From: Thermococci archaeon
Lineage (GTDB): Archaea > Hadarchaeota > B88-G9
Length of the DNA: 12,475 bases
Assembly: GCA_003660555.1 (NCBI GenBank)
Contig: QMUK01000030.1
Coordinates: 1-12,475 of the forward strand
Reading direction: 5' to 3'
The translations under genes were made by a program, and so were the position numbers. The notes below the pieces were generated by a model. It saw only the letters and a list, made by a program, of their open reading frames with translations, was not told where the DNA came from and did no database searches. Below, piece after piece: positions 1 to 7,431 of this stretch (its first letter is position 1; every line of letters begins with the position of its first letter).

Positions 1-1253
1 AAATATTGAATTTAGTCGGAAGAGAAGCAAATATAGCTCTAGGTTGGGCTATCAGGAGAGGATGGGTGAAAATAGAAGAGAGAAATGGCAAGAAGACAGT
101 AGCACTAAGTGTAGAGGATCCGAGAAAATTATTAGACGAGGAAACCGAGGAGGAAAAGCTTCTTAAGTTTGTTTCCAAGTCAGAAGAAGTTTCTTTGGAT
201 GATATTAAGTCAAAAACTAGTGAAACTGCTCTGAATAACCTCAAATTGAGAGGATTGATTAGTGAATACAAGAAAAGAATTTGGTATGTAGAGATAACAG
301 AGGAGGGGCAGAAACTCGTAGAGCGAGGAATTCCGGAATCAGAAAAAGGTTTAAGCGAGATTACACCGCATGTGATAAAGAGTGGAGTATGGAAGAAAAT
401 TGGATTCAAGAAATATAAGGTAGAAGCAAGTGGTCCAAAAATATATCCTGGGAAGAGACATCCACTTAGAGAAATAATAGACAAAATAAGGAGAATATTC
501 CTAGAAATGGGCTTCAAGGAGGCGAGAGGACCGATAGTGGAGTCCTCCTTCTGGTGTTTCGATGCCCTTTTTCAGCCTCAGGACCACCCTGCCAGAGAGT
601 TGGCAGATACCTTCTACCTAAAGGGATTGGAATCCAAACTCCCAGAGAGGGATCTCGTAGAAAAAGTTAAAAAGACGCACGAAAATGGATGGATAACTGG
701 ATCGAGAGGTTGGAGATACGAATGGAAGGAAGAGATAGCTAAGAAGAGTGTTCTGAGAACTCACACTACTGCAGTATCTGCTAGGTACTTGCAGAAAGTC
801 AGTCCTCCATCGAAAGTATTCTCAATTGGAAAAGTATATAGAAACGAGAAAACTGATTGGAGGAGACTGCATGAATTCTTCCAAGTTGAGGGAATAGTAG
901 TAGATGAGGAAGCTACTTTCAGAGATCTTCTTGGTTATCTCTCCACGTTCTTTAGGAAATTGGGATTCGAGAAGATTAGATTCAGACCTGCTTACTTTCC
1001 ATATACCGAGATAAGTGTTGAACCAGAGGTATACGTCGAGGAGAGAGACACTTGGTTAGAACTAGGTGGAGCCGGCATATTCAGACCAGAAGTAACTGAA
1101 CCCTTCGGGATAGACTGCCCCGTACTCGCCTGGGGATTAGGACTAGAGAGACCGATAATGCTCATACTGGGAATGAGAGACATAAGGGACTTCTATAAAA
1201 ACGACCTTAATTGGATTAGGGAACTTCCATATAGGATTCTAAGGGGTGTGTGA
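1..1253 (+). CDS. pheS: Phenylalanyl-tRNA synthetase alpha subunit, archaeal type (5' partial)
   Basis: Catalytic subunit of the cytoplasmic alpha2-beta2 enzyme that charges tRNA-Phe. The frame is open to the left edge (first full codon ATA at base 3), so the gene starts outside the window. The TTG at base 6 lies inside a winged-helix-like N-terminal region and is probably not the start. Counting from that TTG, residues 1-110 hold the N-terminal helical/winged-helix part and 150-405 the class II catalytic core. Motif 1 is near 170-195 (GFKEARGPIVESSFWCFDAL), then the LRTHTTAVSARYLQ segment at 250-263, motif 2 near 275-296 (GKVYRNEKTDWRRLHEFFQ), and motif 3 near 375-390 (AWGLGLERPIMLILG). These are features of archaeal/eukaryotic PheS. 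The TGA stop is directly followed by the GTG of pheT, so the two are surely cotranscribed. Identity is very secure; only the N-terminus is missing. Confidence 0.97.
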   Translation, partial: ILNLVGREANIALGWAIRRGWVKIEERNGKKTVALSVEDPRKLLDEETEEEKLLKFVSKSEEVSLDDIKSKTSETALNNLKLRGLISEYKKRIWYVEITEEGQKLVERGIPESEKGLSEITPHVIKSGVWKKIGFKKYKVEASGPKIYPGKRHPLREIIDKIRRIFLEMGFKEARGPIVESSFWCFDALFQPQDHPARELADTFYLKGLESKLPERDLVEKVKKTHENGWITGSRGWRYEWKEEIAKKSVLRTHTTAVSARYLQKVSPPSKVFSIGKVYRNEKTDWRRLHEFFQVEGIVVDEEATFRDLLGYLSTFFRKLGFEKIRFRPAYFPYTEISVEPEVYVEERDTWLELGGAGIFRPEVTEPFGIDCPVLAWGLGLERPIMLILGMRDIRDFYKNDLNWIRELPYRILRGV

Positions 1254-2909
1254 GTGGCTACGCTTAAGTTCAGCTACAGTGACCTAATGGAACTACTCGG
1301 AGAGGAGATTCCCATTTCAGAGGTAGTGGAAAGTCTGACGATGATGGGAGTCCCCGTAGAGGAGGTCAAAGGAGATGAAATAGAGGTAGAGGTCTTTCCG
1401 AACAGACCAGATTTGTTGAGCGTAGAAGGTATAGCTAGAGCTCTCAAGGGGTTCTTGGGAATAGAGACGGGGTTGCCCTCGTTCAGAGTTACTTCAGGAG
1501 AGATAAAAGTGTTTGTGAGTGACTCCGTCAAGAAGATTAGACCATACATATCATGCGGTGTCATAAAAGGTGTAGACCTTGGAAGAGAAGAGACAATAGT
1601 CTCCTTAATGCAAATGCAAGAGAAACTACATGAAACTATCGGAAGGAGAAGGAGAAAGGCATCAATAGGAATATATGACCTAGACAAGATTTCACCTCCT
1701 ATATACTACAAAGTAGTAGGTCCAGAAGAAGTTAGGTTCGTTCCACTGGACTCTTTCGAGGAAATGTGTCCCAGAGAGATAATCGAGTCCCACCCTAAGG
1801 GCATAGAATACGGCTGGATACTCTCTGACCTAGATAAGTATCCATTGCTAGTCGATTCTAATGGAACTGTGCTTTCCATGCCGCCAATAATAAACAGTGA
1901 AGAGACCAAAGTAGAGGAAAATACAAAGAACTTATTCGTAGATGTTACAGGGACGCATGAAGAGACTGTGAGCCAAGTTCTAAACATAGTCTTGACGTCC
2001 ATTTCAGAGAGAGGAGGTGTTATAGAGTCCGTAATAGTGAGAGACTGGAGGGGAGAGAGAACTAGCCCTGATTTGTCACCACTGAAAATCAATTTGAGGA
2101 AGAGTTATGTGGAGAAGTTATTGGGTATTGAACTAAAGGTGAGTGAGATAAAATCCTTGTTGGAAAAAATGAGACTTGGTGTTTCTGATGACTTGAGCGT
2201 ACTAGTTCCTGCGTATCGAGTAGACGTTCTTCACGAAATAGACCTAGTAGAAGAGATAGCAATAGCATATAATTACATGAAGTTCGAGGCCAAACTTCCG
2301 GAGAAAATGACATTAGGAGAGGAAGATCGAATAGAATCATTTTTAGATTTGGTGAGGGACGTTCTCATTGGCCTCGGATATCAAGAGGTAATGACGTTCT
2401 CTCTGACCAACGAGGAAATTGTCTTTAACAAGTGCATGGCCCCTAAAGTGAAATACATTGAAATAATGAATCCCAAGACGGAGAAGTATCGAATAATAAG
2501 GCCTTGGATATATCCTGGCCTAATAAAGGTGCTAAGCAACAACAAGAGTTCTACTTTCCCGCAGACGATATTCGAAGTGGGAGAGGTAGCATATCCAGAC
2601 GAGGCTGAGGAGACTGGCGCTAGAATCGAAATACACTTGTGCGCAGCAGTTACTCATCCAAAAGCTGGATATACTGAAATTAGATCTGTTCTAGATGTGC
2701 TAATGCGTGAATTTGGTGTTGAACTTCAGGTGAGACCGAGAGACTTTGCTGCATTCATCCCCGGAAGATCTGGGGAGATAATCCATAAAGAGAGGCAGGT
2801 TGGGTTTATAGGGGAAGTACATCCGGAAGTGCTTGTCCTGATGGGGCTGGAAAACCCTGTCGCTTTGTTCGAGCTTAATCTCTCAGAAATATTCGAGGGG
2901 AGTCTTTAG
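1254..2909 (+). CDS. pheT: Phenylalanyl-tRNA synthetase beta subunit, archaeal type
   Basis: Non-catalytic subunit pairing with PheS; in this family it carries the editing (B3/B4) and structural domains. It has 551 residues, the usual archaeal length and much shorter than bacterial PheT because the N-terminal tRNA-binding extension and C-terminal anticodon domain are absent. The N-terminal part has the B1-like VEVFPNRPDLLSVEGIARAL at 45-64. The B3/B4 region lies at about 90-260 (SHPKGIEYGWIL at 179-190, MPPIINSEETKV at 209-220). The B5 domain is at about 275-345 (VLVPAYRVDVLHEIDLVEEI at 316-335), and a class II-like core fills 355-551 (GYQEVMTFSLTNEE, FEVGEV, GFIGEVHPEVL). The start is GTG, immediately after the pheS TGA with no intergenic base, so translation is probably coupled. 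The TAG stop lies 27 bases from the stop of the convergent channel gene; no clear terminator is visible in that gap. Confidence 0.97.
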   Translation: MATLKFSYSDLMELLGEEIPISEVVESLTMMGVPVEEVKGDEIEVEVFPNRPDLLSVEGIARALKGFLGIETGLPSFRVTSGEIKVFVSDSVKKIRPYISCGVIKGVDLGREETIVSLMQMQEKLHETIGRRRRKASIGIYDLDKISPPIYYKVVGPEEVRFVPLDSFEEMCPREIIESHPKGIEYGWILSDLDKYPLLVDSNGTVLSMPPIINSEETKVEENTKNLFVDVTGTHEETVSQVLNIVLTSISERGGVIESVIVRDWRGERTSPDLSPLKINLRKSYVEKLLGIELKVSEIKSLLEKMRLGVSDDLSVLVPAYRVDVLHEIDLVEEIAIAYNYMKFEAKLPEKMTLGEEDRIESFLDLVRDVLIGLGYQEVMTFSLTNEEIVFNKCMAPKVKYIEIMNPKTEKYRIIRPWIYPGLIKVLSNNKSSTFPQTIFEVGEVAYPDEAEETGARIEIHLCAAVTHPKAGYTEIRSVLDVLMREFGVELQVRPRDFAAFIPGRSGEIIHKERQVGFIGEVHPEVLVLMGLENPVALFELNLSEIFEGSL

Positions 2910-2936
2910 CTCATTGGATTTCACATTTACTTGACT

Positions 2937-3809
2937 TCATCGCCCTTCTTCTCTTCCCTTTCTTATTATTCTCACTTCCTCTGTCGCGAGAATGGCGTTC
3001 GGAAGTATCAGGATGTCCCCTTCCTCTGTTCTTATCGTTGTGTTGAGAATTCCAAGATCTTCCACTGTCCCTCTGTATCCTCTGACCTCTATTTCATCCC
3101 CTATGTCTATTTTACCTCCGAATGTCTCGTATATTCCATACATTATGCTCTGACCAACTTCTCTGAGGCCGAGACCTATTCCGAGTGCTAGCGCCAAACC
3201 GACTGAGCCGAAGAAGGCCGCGAATATTATGTAGACTATTTGTATGGATGAGGATGGAAGTATGAGAGACAGGAACACTACTCCAACTACTGAATAGAGG
3301 ACGTATCTCACTATGGATTCCATTAGTTGAGGATTCTTTATTCCTCTCGAAGACATTGTGCCGGCAAATGTCTCTGAGAAGAGATCTACTATAGTTACCC
3401 CAAGGAAAAGTACTATTATTGATCCTATAACTTGTGGTATGTACTTAAATGCGTCTGAAATGAATTCTTCAAGCACATCTATTTCCAAGGCGTATATAGT
3501 CAGCAATATAGCTATAGCGTAAATGGACCATCTCACTATCCGTGAAACGAAGGAAGAAGGAGTAGTTTCCATTCTCTCTAGTATCTTACTCATTCTCGTT
3601 TTAGAAACGTATTCATCCAATCCGACTTTCTTAAGAATTTTCGAGGTTATTACTCCAAGTACCTTTCCAATAATAAAGCCAGCAACGAGTATTATTAAGG
3701 CTGTTATCAGTTTGGGGGAATATTGAACTATTTGCCTCGAGAAGTTATCCCAGACATCGCTAAGTATCCTCTTAACGTTTTCCATTACAATAGAGATGAG
3801 GGGGGGCAT
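2937..3809 (-). CDS. MscS-family mechanosensitive (small-conductance) ion channel
   Basis: Membrane channel of the MscS superfamily, expected to open under membrane tension and release small solutes on osmotic downshift. It has 290 residues. Five hydrophobic segments are visible at about 33-53, 88-108, 123-145, 166-186 and 188-215. The first and third resemble the conserved TM-helix repeat of this superfamily, and the last is the Gly/Ala-rich pore helix (GSVGLALALGIGLGLREVGQ at 201-220). It is followed by the MscS beta domain at about 226-282 (GGKIDIGDEIEVRGYRGTVE, ILPNAILATEEVRI). The protein ends right after the beta domain, so the usual C-terminal alpha/beta cage is short or absent. The ATG overlaps the TAA of the upstream inositol synthase gene by one base (TAATG), with a GAGGG ribosome site 7 bases before, which implies coupling. 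A later ATG (residue 9) is possible but has no such site. Confidence 0.93.
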   Translation of the reverse strand: MPPLISIVMENVKRILSDVWDNFSRQIVQYSPKLITALIILVAGFIIGKVLGVITSKILKKVGLDEYVSKTRMSKILERMETTPSSFVSRIVRWSIYAIAILLTIYALEIDVLEEFISDAFKYIPQVIGSIIVLFLGVTIVDLFSETFAGTMSSRGIKNPQLMESIVRYVLYSVVGVVFLSLILPSSSIQIVYIIFAAFFGSVGLALALGIGLGLREVGQSIMYGIYETFGGKIDIGDEIEVRGYRGTVEDLGILNTTIRTEEGDILILPNAILATEEVRIIRKGREEGR

Positions 3810-4882
3810 TATCTATCCCTCTTCCCCTCTATAAATTCCTCGAGCATTTTCCTCGCCTCTGGGTCGGGATACTGCTTTGGAGGGTGCTTCATGAAATACG
3901 CAGATGCTGAATACAATGGTCCACCTATTCCTCTGTCTAAAGCTATCTTTGCACATCTTATGGCGTCTATTACAACACCAGCACTATTCGGACTGTCTAT
4001 GACGCTTAATCTTAGCTCTATTATTATGGGGGCGTCTCCGAACTTTCTTCCCTCTATTCTTATGTAGGCTACCTTGTTATCTCCTAAGAACTCCACGTAG
4101 TCACTTGGACCTATGTGCATGGGCACTTCATATGGTATGAGAGACTTCACTGCTTCCGTCTTGCTTATCTCTTTAGATTTCAATCTTTCTCTTTCTAACA
4201 TGTTCAAAAAGTCTGTGTTTCCGCCTACATTGAGTTGATATGTCTTCTCTATTTTCACTCCCCTTTCTACGAGGAGTTTCACTAAACTTCTGTGGACTAT
4301 CGTAGCTCCAACTTGACTTTTCACATCATCTCCTATGATAGGAACTTTCTTTTCCTCGAACCTTCTCTGGTAGTCTGGATTAGATGCTATGAAAACTGGC
4401 ATTGCGTTTATGTAAGCTGTACCTGCCTCTAAAGCTTGTTCAGCATAGAACTTAGCTGCCCTTTCTGCTCCCACTGGGACGAAGTTTACTAAGACGTCTG
4501 TTTTAGTTTCCTTTAGTACTTGTGAGACATCAACAGGCTTTTGATTGTCACTTACTTTTATTACACCCTTTAGATATCTCCCTAAACCATCTAGAACTGG
4601 ACCTTTCATCACTTCAACTCCGAGGTTTGGTACGTCTGAGAACTTCATTGTACAATTCGGCTCCGTGAATATTGCCTCCGAAAGATCCTTTCCTACTTTA
4701 TTGGCATCTATGTCGAATGCTGCACTGAACTCTATGTCCTTTATTCTGTATCCTCCAAGCACTGGATGCATCAAACCTGGTATGAAATCGTCCTCGGTGG
4801 CGTCCCTGTAATAGAAAACCCCTTGTACTAATGATGAGGCACAGTTACCTACTCCAACTATTCCTACTCTAATCTTGGCCAT
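3809..4882 (-). CDS. ino1: myo-Inositol-1-phosphate synthase
   Basis: NAD-dependent enzyme converting glucose 6-phosphate to 1L-myo-inositol 1-phosphate. In archaea the product feeds inositol phospholipids and, in hyperthermophiles, the osmolyte di-myo-inositol phosphate. It has 357 residues, the short form found in archaea and actinobacteria. The N-terminal Rossmann motif is [15 protein letters not shown] at 7-21. [12 protein letters not shown] at 56-67 begins the second part of the fold, with [20 protein letters not shown] at 129-148. The catalytic region includes [15 protein letters not shown] (184-198), [11 protein letters not shown] (218-228), and [11 protein letters not shown] (235-245), followed by [20 protein letters not shown] (255-274). 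The C-terminal oligomerisation part has [20 protein letters not shown] (296-315). The ATG start is fixed by a strong GGAGGGG site 5 bases upstream (4888-4894). It is the first gene of a two-gene operon with the MscS channel. Confidence 0.95.
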   Translation of the reverse strand: MAKIRVGIVGVGNCASSLVQGVFYYRDATEDDFIPGLMHPVLGGYRIKDIEFSAAFDIDANKVGKDLSEAIFTEPNCTMKFSDVPNLGVEVMKGPVLDGLGRYLKGVIKVSDNQKPVDVSQVLKETKTDVLVNFVPVGAERAAKFYAEQALEAGTAYINAMPVFIASNPDYQRRFEEKKVPIIGDDVKSQVGATIVHRSLVKLLVERGVKIEKTYQLNVGGNTDFLNMLERERLKSKEISKTEAVKSLIPYEVPMHIGPSDYVEFLGDNKVAYIRIEGRKFGDAPIIIELRLSVIDSPNSAGVVIDAIRCAKIALDRGIGGPLYSASAYFMKHPPKQYPDPEARKMLEEFIEGKRDR

Positions 4883-4924
4883 TAAAACCCCTCCTGACCC
4901 ACATTTCCTCTAGTCTGGCTAAGA

Positions 4925-4952
4925 GTTATATATTCGACATATATACTTTATC
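4925..4952. promoter_or_regulatory. Paired TATA-like boxes of the divergent ino1 / radical SAM intergenic region
   Basis: The 169-base gap 4883-5051 separates the divergent ino1 and radical SAM genes. It contains two AT-rich boxes, 4926-4933 (TTATATAT) and 4938-4948 (CATATATACTT), both readable as TATA on either strand. On the minus strand GGATAAAGTATATAT (4952-4938) looks like a purine-rich BRE plus TATA. A start about 25 bases on would leave a leader of roughly 35 bases carrying the GGAGGGG site of ino1. The same boxes could serve the plus strand with a leader of about 80 bases. No RNA gene was recognised in this gap. Assignment is by motif only. Confidence 0.5.
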
Positions 4953-5003
4953 CCCAGTCCGAAGTGCTCGAACCGTCTCTGAAAATCCCTCAGTCGCATT
5001 AAA

Positions 5004-5063
5004 GGAAGTTAAACTGGCATTCAGGAGAGATCAAAGAGCGGGGGAGTTAAATTGGAATTAGGG
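5004..5063 (+). repeat. Imperfect 22-base direct repeat overlapping the radical SAM gene start
   Basis: Bases 5004-5025 and 5042-5063 match at 17 of 22 positions with a 38-base offset; the core is AGTTAAAYTGGMATT. The second copy covers part of the GGGGAG ribosome site and the TTG start of the radical SAM gene. The first copy lies in the leader and has CTG where the second has TTG. It could be a pair of regulatory sites or a chance or old local duplication. Confidence 0.4.
5041..5046 (+). promoter_or_regulatory. Ribosome binding site fixing the TTG start at 5052
   Basis: GGGGAG lies five bases before the TTG at 5052. No ATG or GTG in frame nearby has a better site, so TTG is taken as the start of the radical SAM gene. 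Confidence 0.55.
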
Positions 5064-6227
5064 GGTAGTGTTAGATACTTAGTAGCCAGAACCTTGTCTA
5101 AGCTACTTGATATGGCTATAGACCCAGAAGATACAGGAAACTTGGAGAGATACCTAGAAGCTCTGGGAAATAGTGCCTCAAAATGGAAATTTCCTGTTCT
5201 TATCAAGAAAAAAATGCTGTGGCTTATTCTCAGGATAATTGACGAGAAAATAGATATCGAAGATAGGATACAATTGAGGAAAGGTGCCTTTATTGTTAAA
5301 AGTCTATCGAAAGGAGGCAAGTGGAGGCCATATCTCGGAATAGTCGGGTTGAGTGGGGAGTGTAACTTCAATTGTAATTATCCGTTTCCCGAGGGAGACG
5401 TTAACGCTTTCAGAGTGATAGAGATCCTAGATAGGATAGGAGTGTCATCCATCTCTTTCTGCTGCGGTGAACCTCTAGCTAGGAGGGAAATATCTGAATT
5501 AGTGAGACTCTGCTCCGAGAAAGGAATAAAGACTAATGTTCACACGAACGGGAAAAGACTCAATACTAAGCTGGCAGAAGAGTTGAGAGATGCTGGGCTG
5601 AACGAAATTGAAATATCCCTAAATAGTCACAGGTCTTCAGTGCACGACGCAATCTCTAAAGTCCCTGGCTCATATGATCGGGCCCTAAGAGCAATAAAGA
5701 CGTCCAAGGAAGTTGGTCTTACTGTTAAGGTCTCCTTAACAATCACTTCGCTAAATATTGGGGAACTCATGGAGACTATTGAATTCGTTGAGGGACTTGG
5801 AGTTGATGGAGTGAACCTCTACAGTTATATACCAAGAAACGAAAGGGACGAGCTCTTCGTCCCAGAAATAGGGAGAATATCTTCTTCTGGAAATCCTTGG
5901 AGCCACAAGCTGGATAAAATAGACCTTCCTTGGTGCAGAGGGTGTCCTGCTCTAGAACAGATGATATACGTTTCCCCAACTGGGGAGGTTTCCCCGTGTC
6001 CGTTCTTACCAACTGAGCTAGGATTCGAGGAGCTGTCCAATTTAGACTGGGCAGAACTAAGAAAGAAGTTTTCTTATATAGAAGAGAACTCATGTAAATT
6101 TTGTGAGAGCTTTTCTTCCTGTGGAGGGTGTAGGGCTAGAGCCCTTTCCCTCAGAGGTGACGAGGCAGAGATAGATCCAATATGTCCGAGGGGTGTAGAG
6201 CTTGTTCAGAAGGCCAAAGGGGACTAG
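5052..6227 (+). CDS. Radical SAM/SPASM-like protein with a degenerate cluster motif
   Basis: Radical SAM superfamily protein of unknown substrate, 391 residues. Residues 1-95 form a largely helical, charged N-terminal extension. The radical SAM core runs from about 96 to 285. The cluster motif reads GECNFNCNYPFPEGD at 102-116: Cys104 and Cys108 are present but the third ligand position (111) is Pro (codon CCG). The GGEP motif reads CCGEP (137-141), so its first Gly is Cys138. Later core strands are recognisable (TNVHTNGKRL 161-170, EIEISLNS 185-192). The C-terminal part (292-382) has a SPASM/twitch-like Cys array: 295, 298, 316, 348, 351, 357, 360 and 378, which would hold auxiliary iron-sulfur clusters. 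The reading frame is intact and encodes a well-ordered protein, so it is not an obvious pseudogene. Its last 26 bases overlap the start of hisS, implying cotranscription. The family is clear; the reaction is unknown, and normal SAM cleavage is in doubt. Confidence 0.85.
   Translation: MELGGSVRYLVARTLSKLLDMAIDPEDTGNLERYLEALGNSASKWKFPVLIKKKMLWLILRIIDEKIDIEDRIQLRKGAFIVKSLSKGGKWRPYLGIVGLSGECNFNCNYPFPEGDVNAFRVIEILDRIGVSSISFCCGEPLARREISELVRLCSEKGIKTNVHTNGKRLNTKLAEELRDAGLNEIEISLNSHRSSVHDAISKVPGSYDRALRAIKTSKEVGLTVKVSLTITSLNIGELMETIEFVEGLGVDGVNLYSYIPRNERDELFVPEIGRISSSGNPWSHKLDKIDLPWCRGCPALEQMIYVSPTGEVSPCPFLPTELGFEELSNLDWAELRKKFSYIEENSCKFCESFSSCGGCRARALSLRGDEAEIDPICPRGVELVQKAKGD
6188..6195 (+). promoter_or_regulatory. 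Ribosome binding site for hisS inside the radical SAM gene
   Basis: GAGGGGTG lies six bases before the TTG at 6202, within the 3' coding part of the radical SAM gene. It supports the TTG start of hisS and the 26-base gene overlap. Confidence 0.55.
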
Positions 6228-7431
6228 AGACTTTCTTCCAGAGGACATGAAGTTTAGGAGACACATAGAGAAAATCATCCGGAAAGTATTCGAATCTTAT
6301 TCCTATGAGGAAATACTAACCCCAACCTTCGAATATTTTGATTTAATAGCTGAGAAGTCTGGGGAAGAAATAAGGAGAAGTGTTTATGTCTTTGAAGACA
6401 AGGGGGGTAGGACCCTAGCTCTTAGGCCAGAAATGACTGCTCCGATAGCTAGGGTAATAGCAAACGAGCTGAGATCCAGACCAAAACCTCTGAGATTGTA
6501 TTACATAACAAATGTGTTTAGATACGAGGAGCCCCAGAGAGGTAGATGGAGAGAATTCTGGCATGCCGGGGTCGAGCTAGTAGGTAGTTCCAGAGTAGAG
6601 TCTGATGTAGAAGTAATTTCCCTTGGATGCGAGGTTTTAGAGACATTGGGATTTAAGTACTACGTCAAATTGGGTGATGTCAGTGAGATCAGGAATGTTC
6701 TATCCGAAATTGGTGTAACAGATGAGAGAGAGCAGAACCTCATTCTATCTATGATAGATAGGGGAGGAGACTATTCTTCATATTTGGAAAGCAAAGGATT
6801 TGATCCAAGAGCGCTGAACGAACTGTTCTCTACTAGAGAGGTAAATACCGAAAAAATCAGACAGGTATTGAACCTAATAGAGGACAAGTTCTCTGACAGA
6901 GTAATAGTAGATCTCAAGCTATCTAGGGGGTTGGACTACTATACTGGACTGGTCTTTGAGTTCTATGTCGAAGGACTAGATGTGGCCGTTGGCGGTGGTG
7001 GAAGATACGACAAATTAATAGAGACTTTCGGAGGACCAAGACTACCAGCTGTGGGTCTTGCATTTGGATTGGACAGAATAGAATTGGCTGCTAAAGAACG
7101 CAATCTAATCTCGGAGTCAGAAGTCATGAAAGCTATTGTAATACCTCTATCGGAGAAATGTGTCAAAAAAAGTTTTGAGATATCTTCTGCTCTAAGAGAG
7201 CTTGGAATAATCACAGAACTTGAAGTCATGGGGAGAAAACTGAACAAATCTCTCTCGTATGCGTCTGAAAAAGGTATTAGATTCGCACTAATACTAGGTG
7301 AAAAAGAGCTAGAATCAAATACCATAACTGTCAAGGACTTAAAAAAAGGAGAACAAGAAGAAATTGAGTTGGGAAAGCTCAAAAAATATTTTAAATCGAT
7401 TACTCGAGATACCGTTTGTACTTCTCTATGA
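6202..7431 (+). CDS. hisS: Histidyl-tRNA synthetase
   Basis: Class II aminoacyl-tRNA synthetase charging tRNA-His. It has 409 residues, about the usual length. The TTG start gives the canonical N-terminus RRPKGTRDFLPEDM (3-16); the next ATG (6247) would remove it. Motif 1 ends near TPTFEYFDL (40-48), then LRPEMTAPIARVIA (74-87). Motif 2 is YITNVFRYEEPQRGRWREFW (101-120) with HAGVELVGS after it. The histidine-specific motif is LSRGLDYYTGLVFEF (240-254), and motif 3 is GLAFGLDRIEL (285-295) after AVGGGGRYDKL. The anticodon-binding domain fills about 308-398. The start overlaps the radical SAM gene by 26 bases. The last 32 bases, coding the tail after about residue 398, overlap the 3' end of the ribbon-helix-helix gene on the other strand, so the final ten residues may be family-atypical. 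Identity is secure. Confidence 0.97.
   Translation: MFRRPKGTRDFLPEDMKFRRHIEKIIRKVFESYSYEEILTPTFEYFDLIAEKSGEEIRRSVYVFEDKGGRTLALRPEMTAPIARVIANELRSRPKPLRLYYITNVFRYEEPQRGRWREFWHAGVELVGSSRVESDVEVISLGCEVLETLGFKYYVKLGDVSEIRNVLSEIGVTDEREQNLILSMIDRGGDYSSYLESKGFDPRALNELFSTREVNTEKIRQVLNLIEDKFSDRVIVDLKLSRGLDYYTGLVFEFYVEGLDVAVGGGGRYDKLIETFGGPRLPAVGLAFGLDRIELAAKERNLISESEVMKAIVIPLSEKCVKKSFEISSALRELGIITELEVMGRKLNKSLSYASEKGIRFALILGEKELESNTITVKDLKKGEQEEIELGKLKKYFKSITRDTVCTSL

Noticed and set aside
2910-2936. Terminator between convergent pheT and channel genes
   Set aside because: There is no clear T-run or hairpin in the 27 bases; termination probably occurs inside the opposite gene.
2931-3191. Plus-strand open frame opposite the channel gene
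   Set aside because: Shadow of the MscS beta domain on the other strand; composition is unlike a real protein.
4960-5000. tRNA-like or C/D-box RNA in the ino1/radical SAM gap
   Set aside because: A GTGCTCGAACCG stretch faintly recalls a T-arm and CTGA occurs, but no cloverleaf pairing and no box C could be assembled.
6247-6249. ATG at 6247 as hisS start
   Set aside because: It would delete the conserved RPKGTRDFLPED segment encoded after the TTG at 6202.
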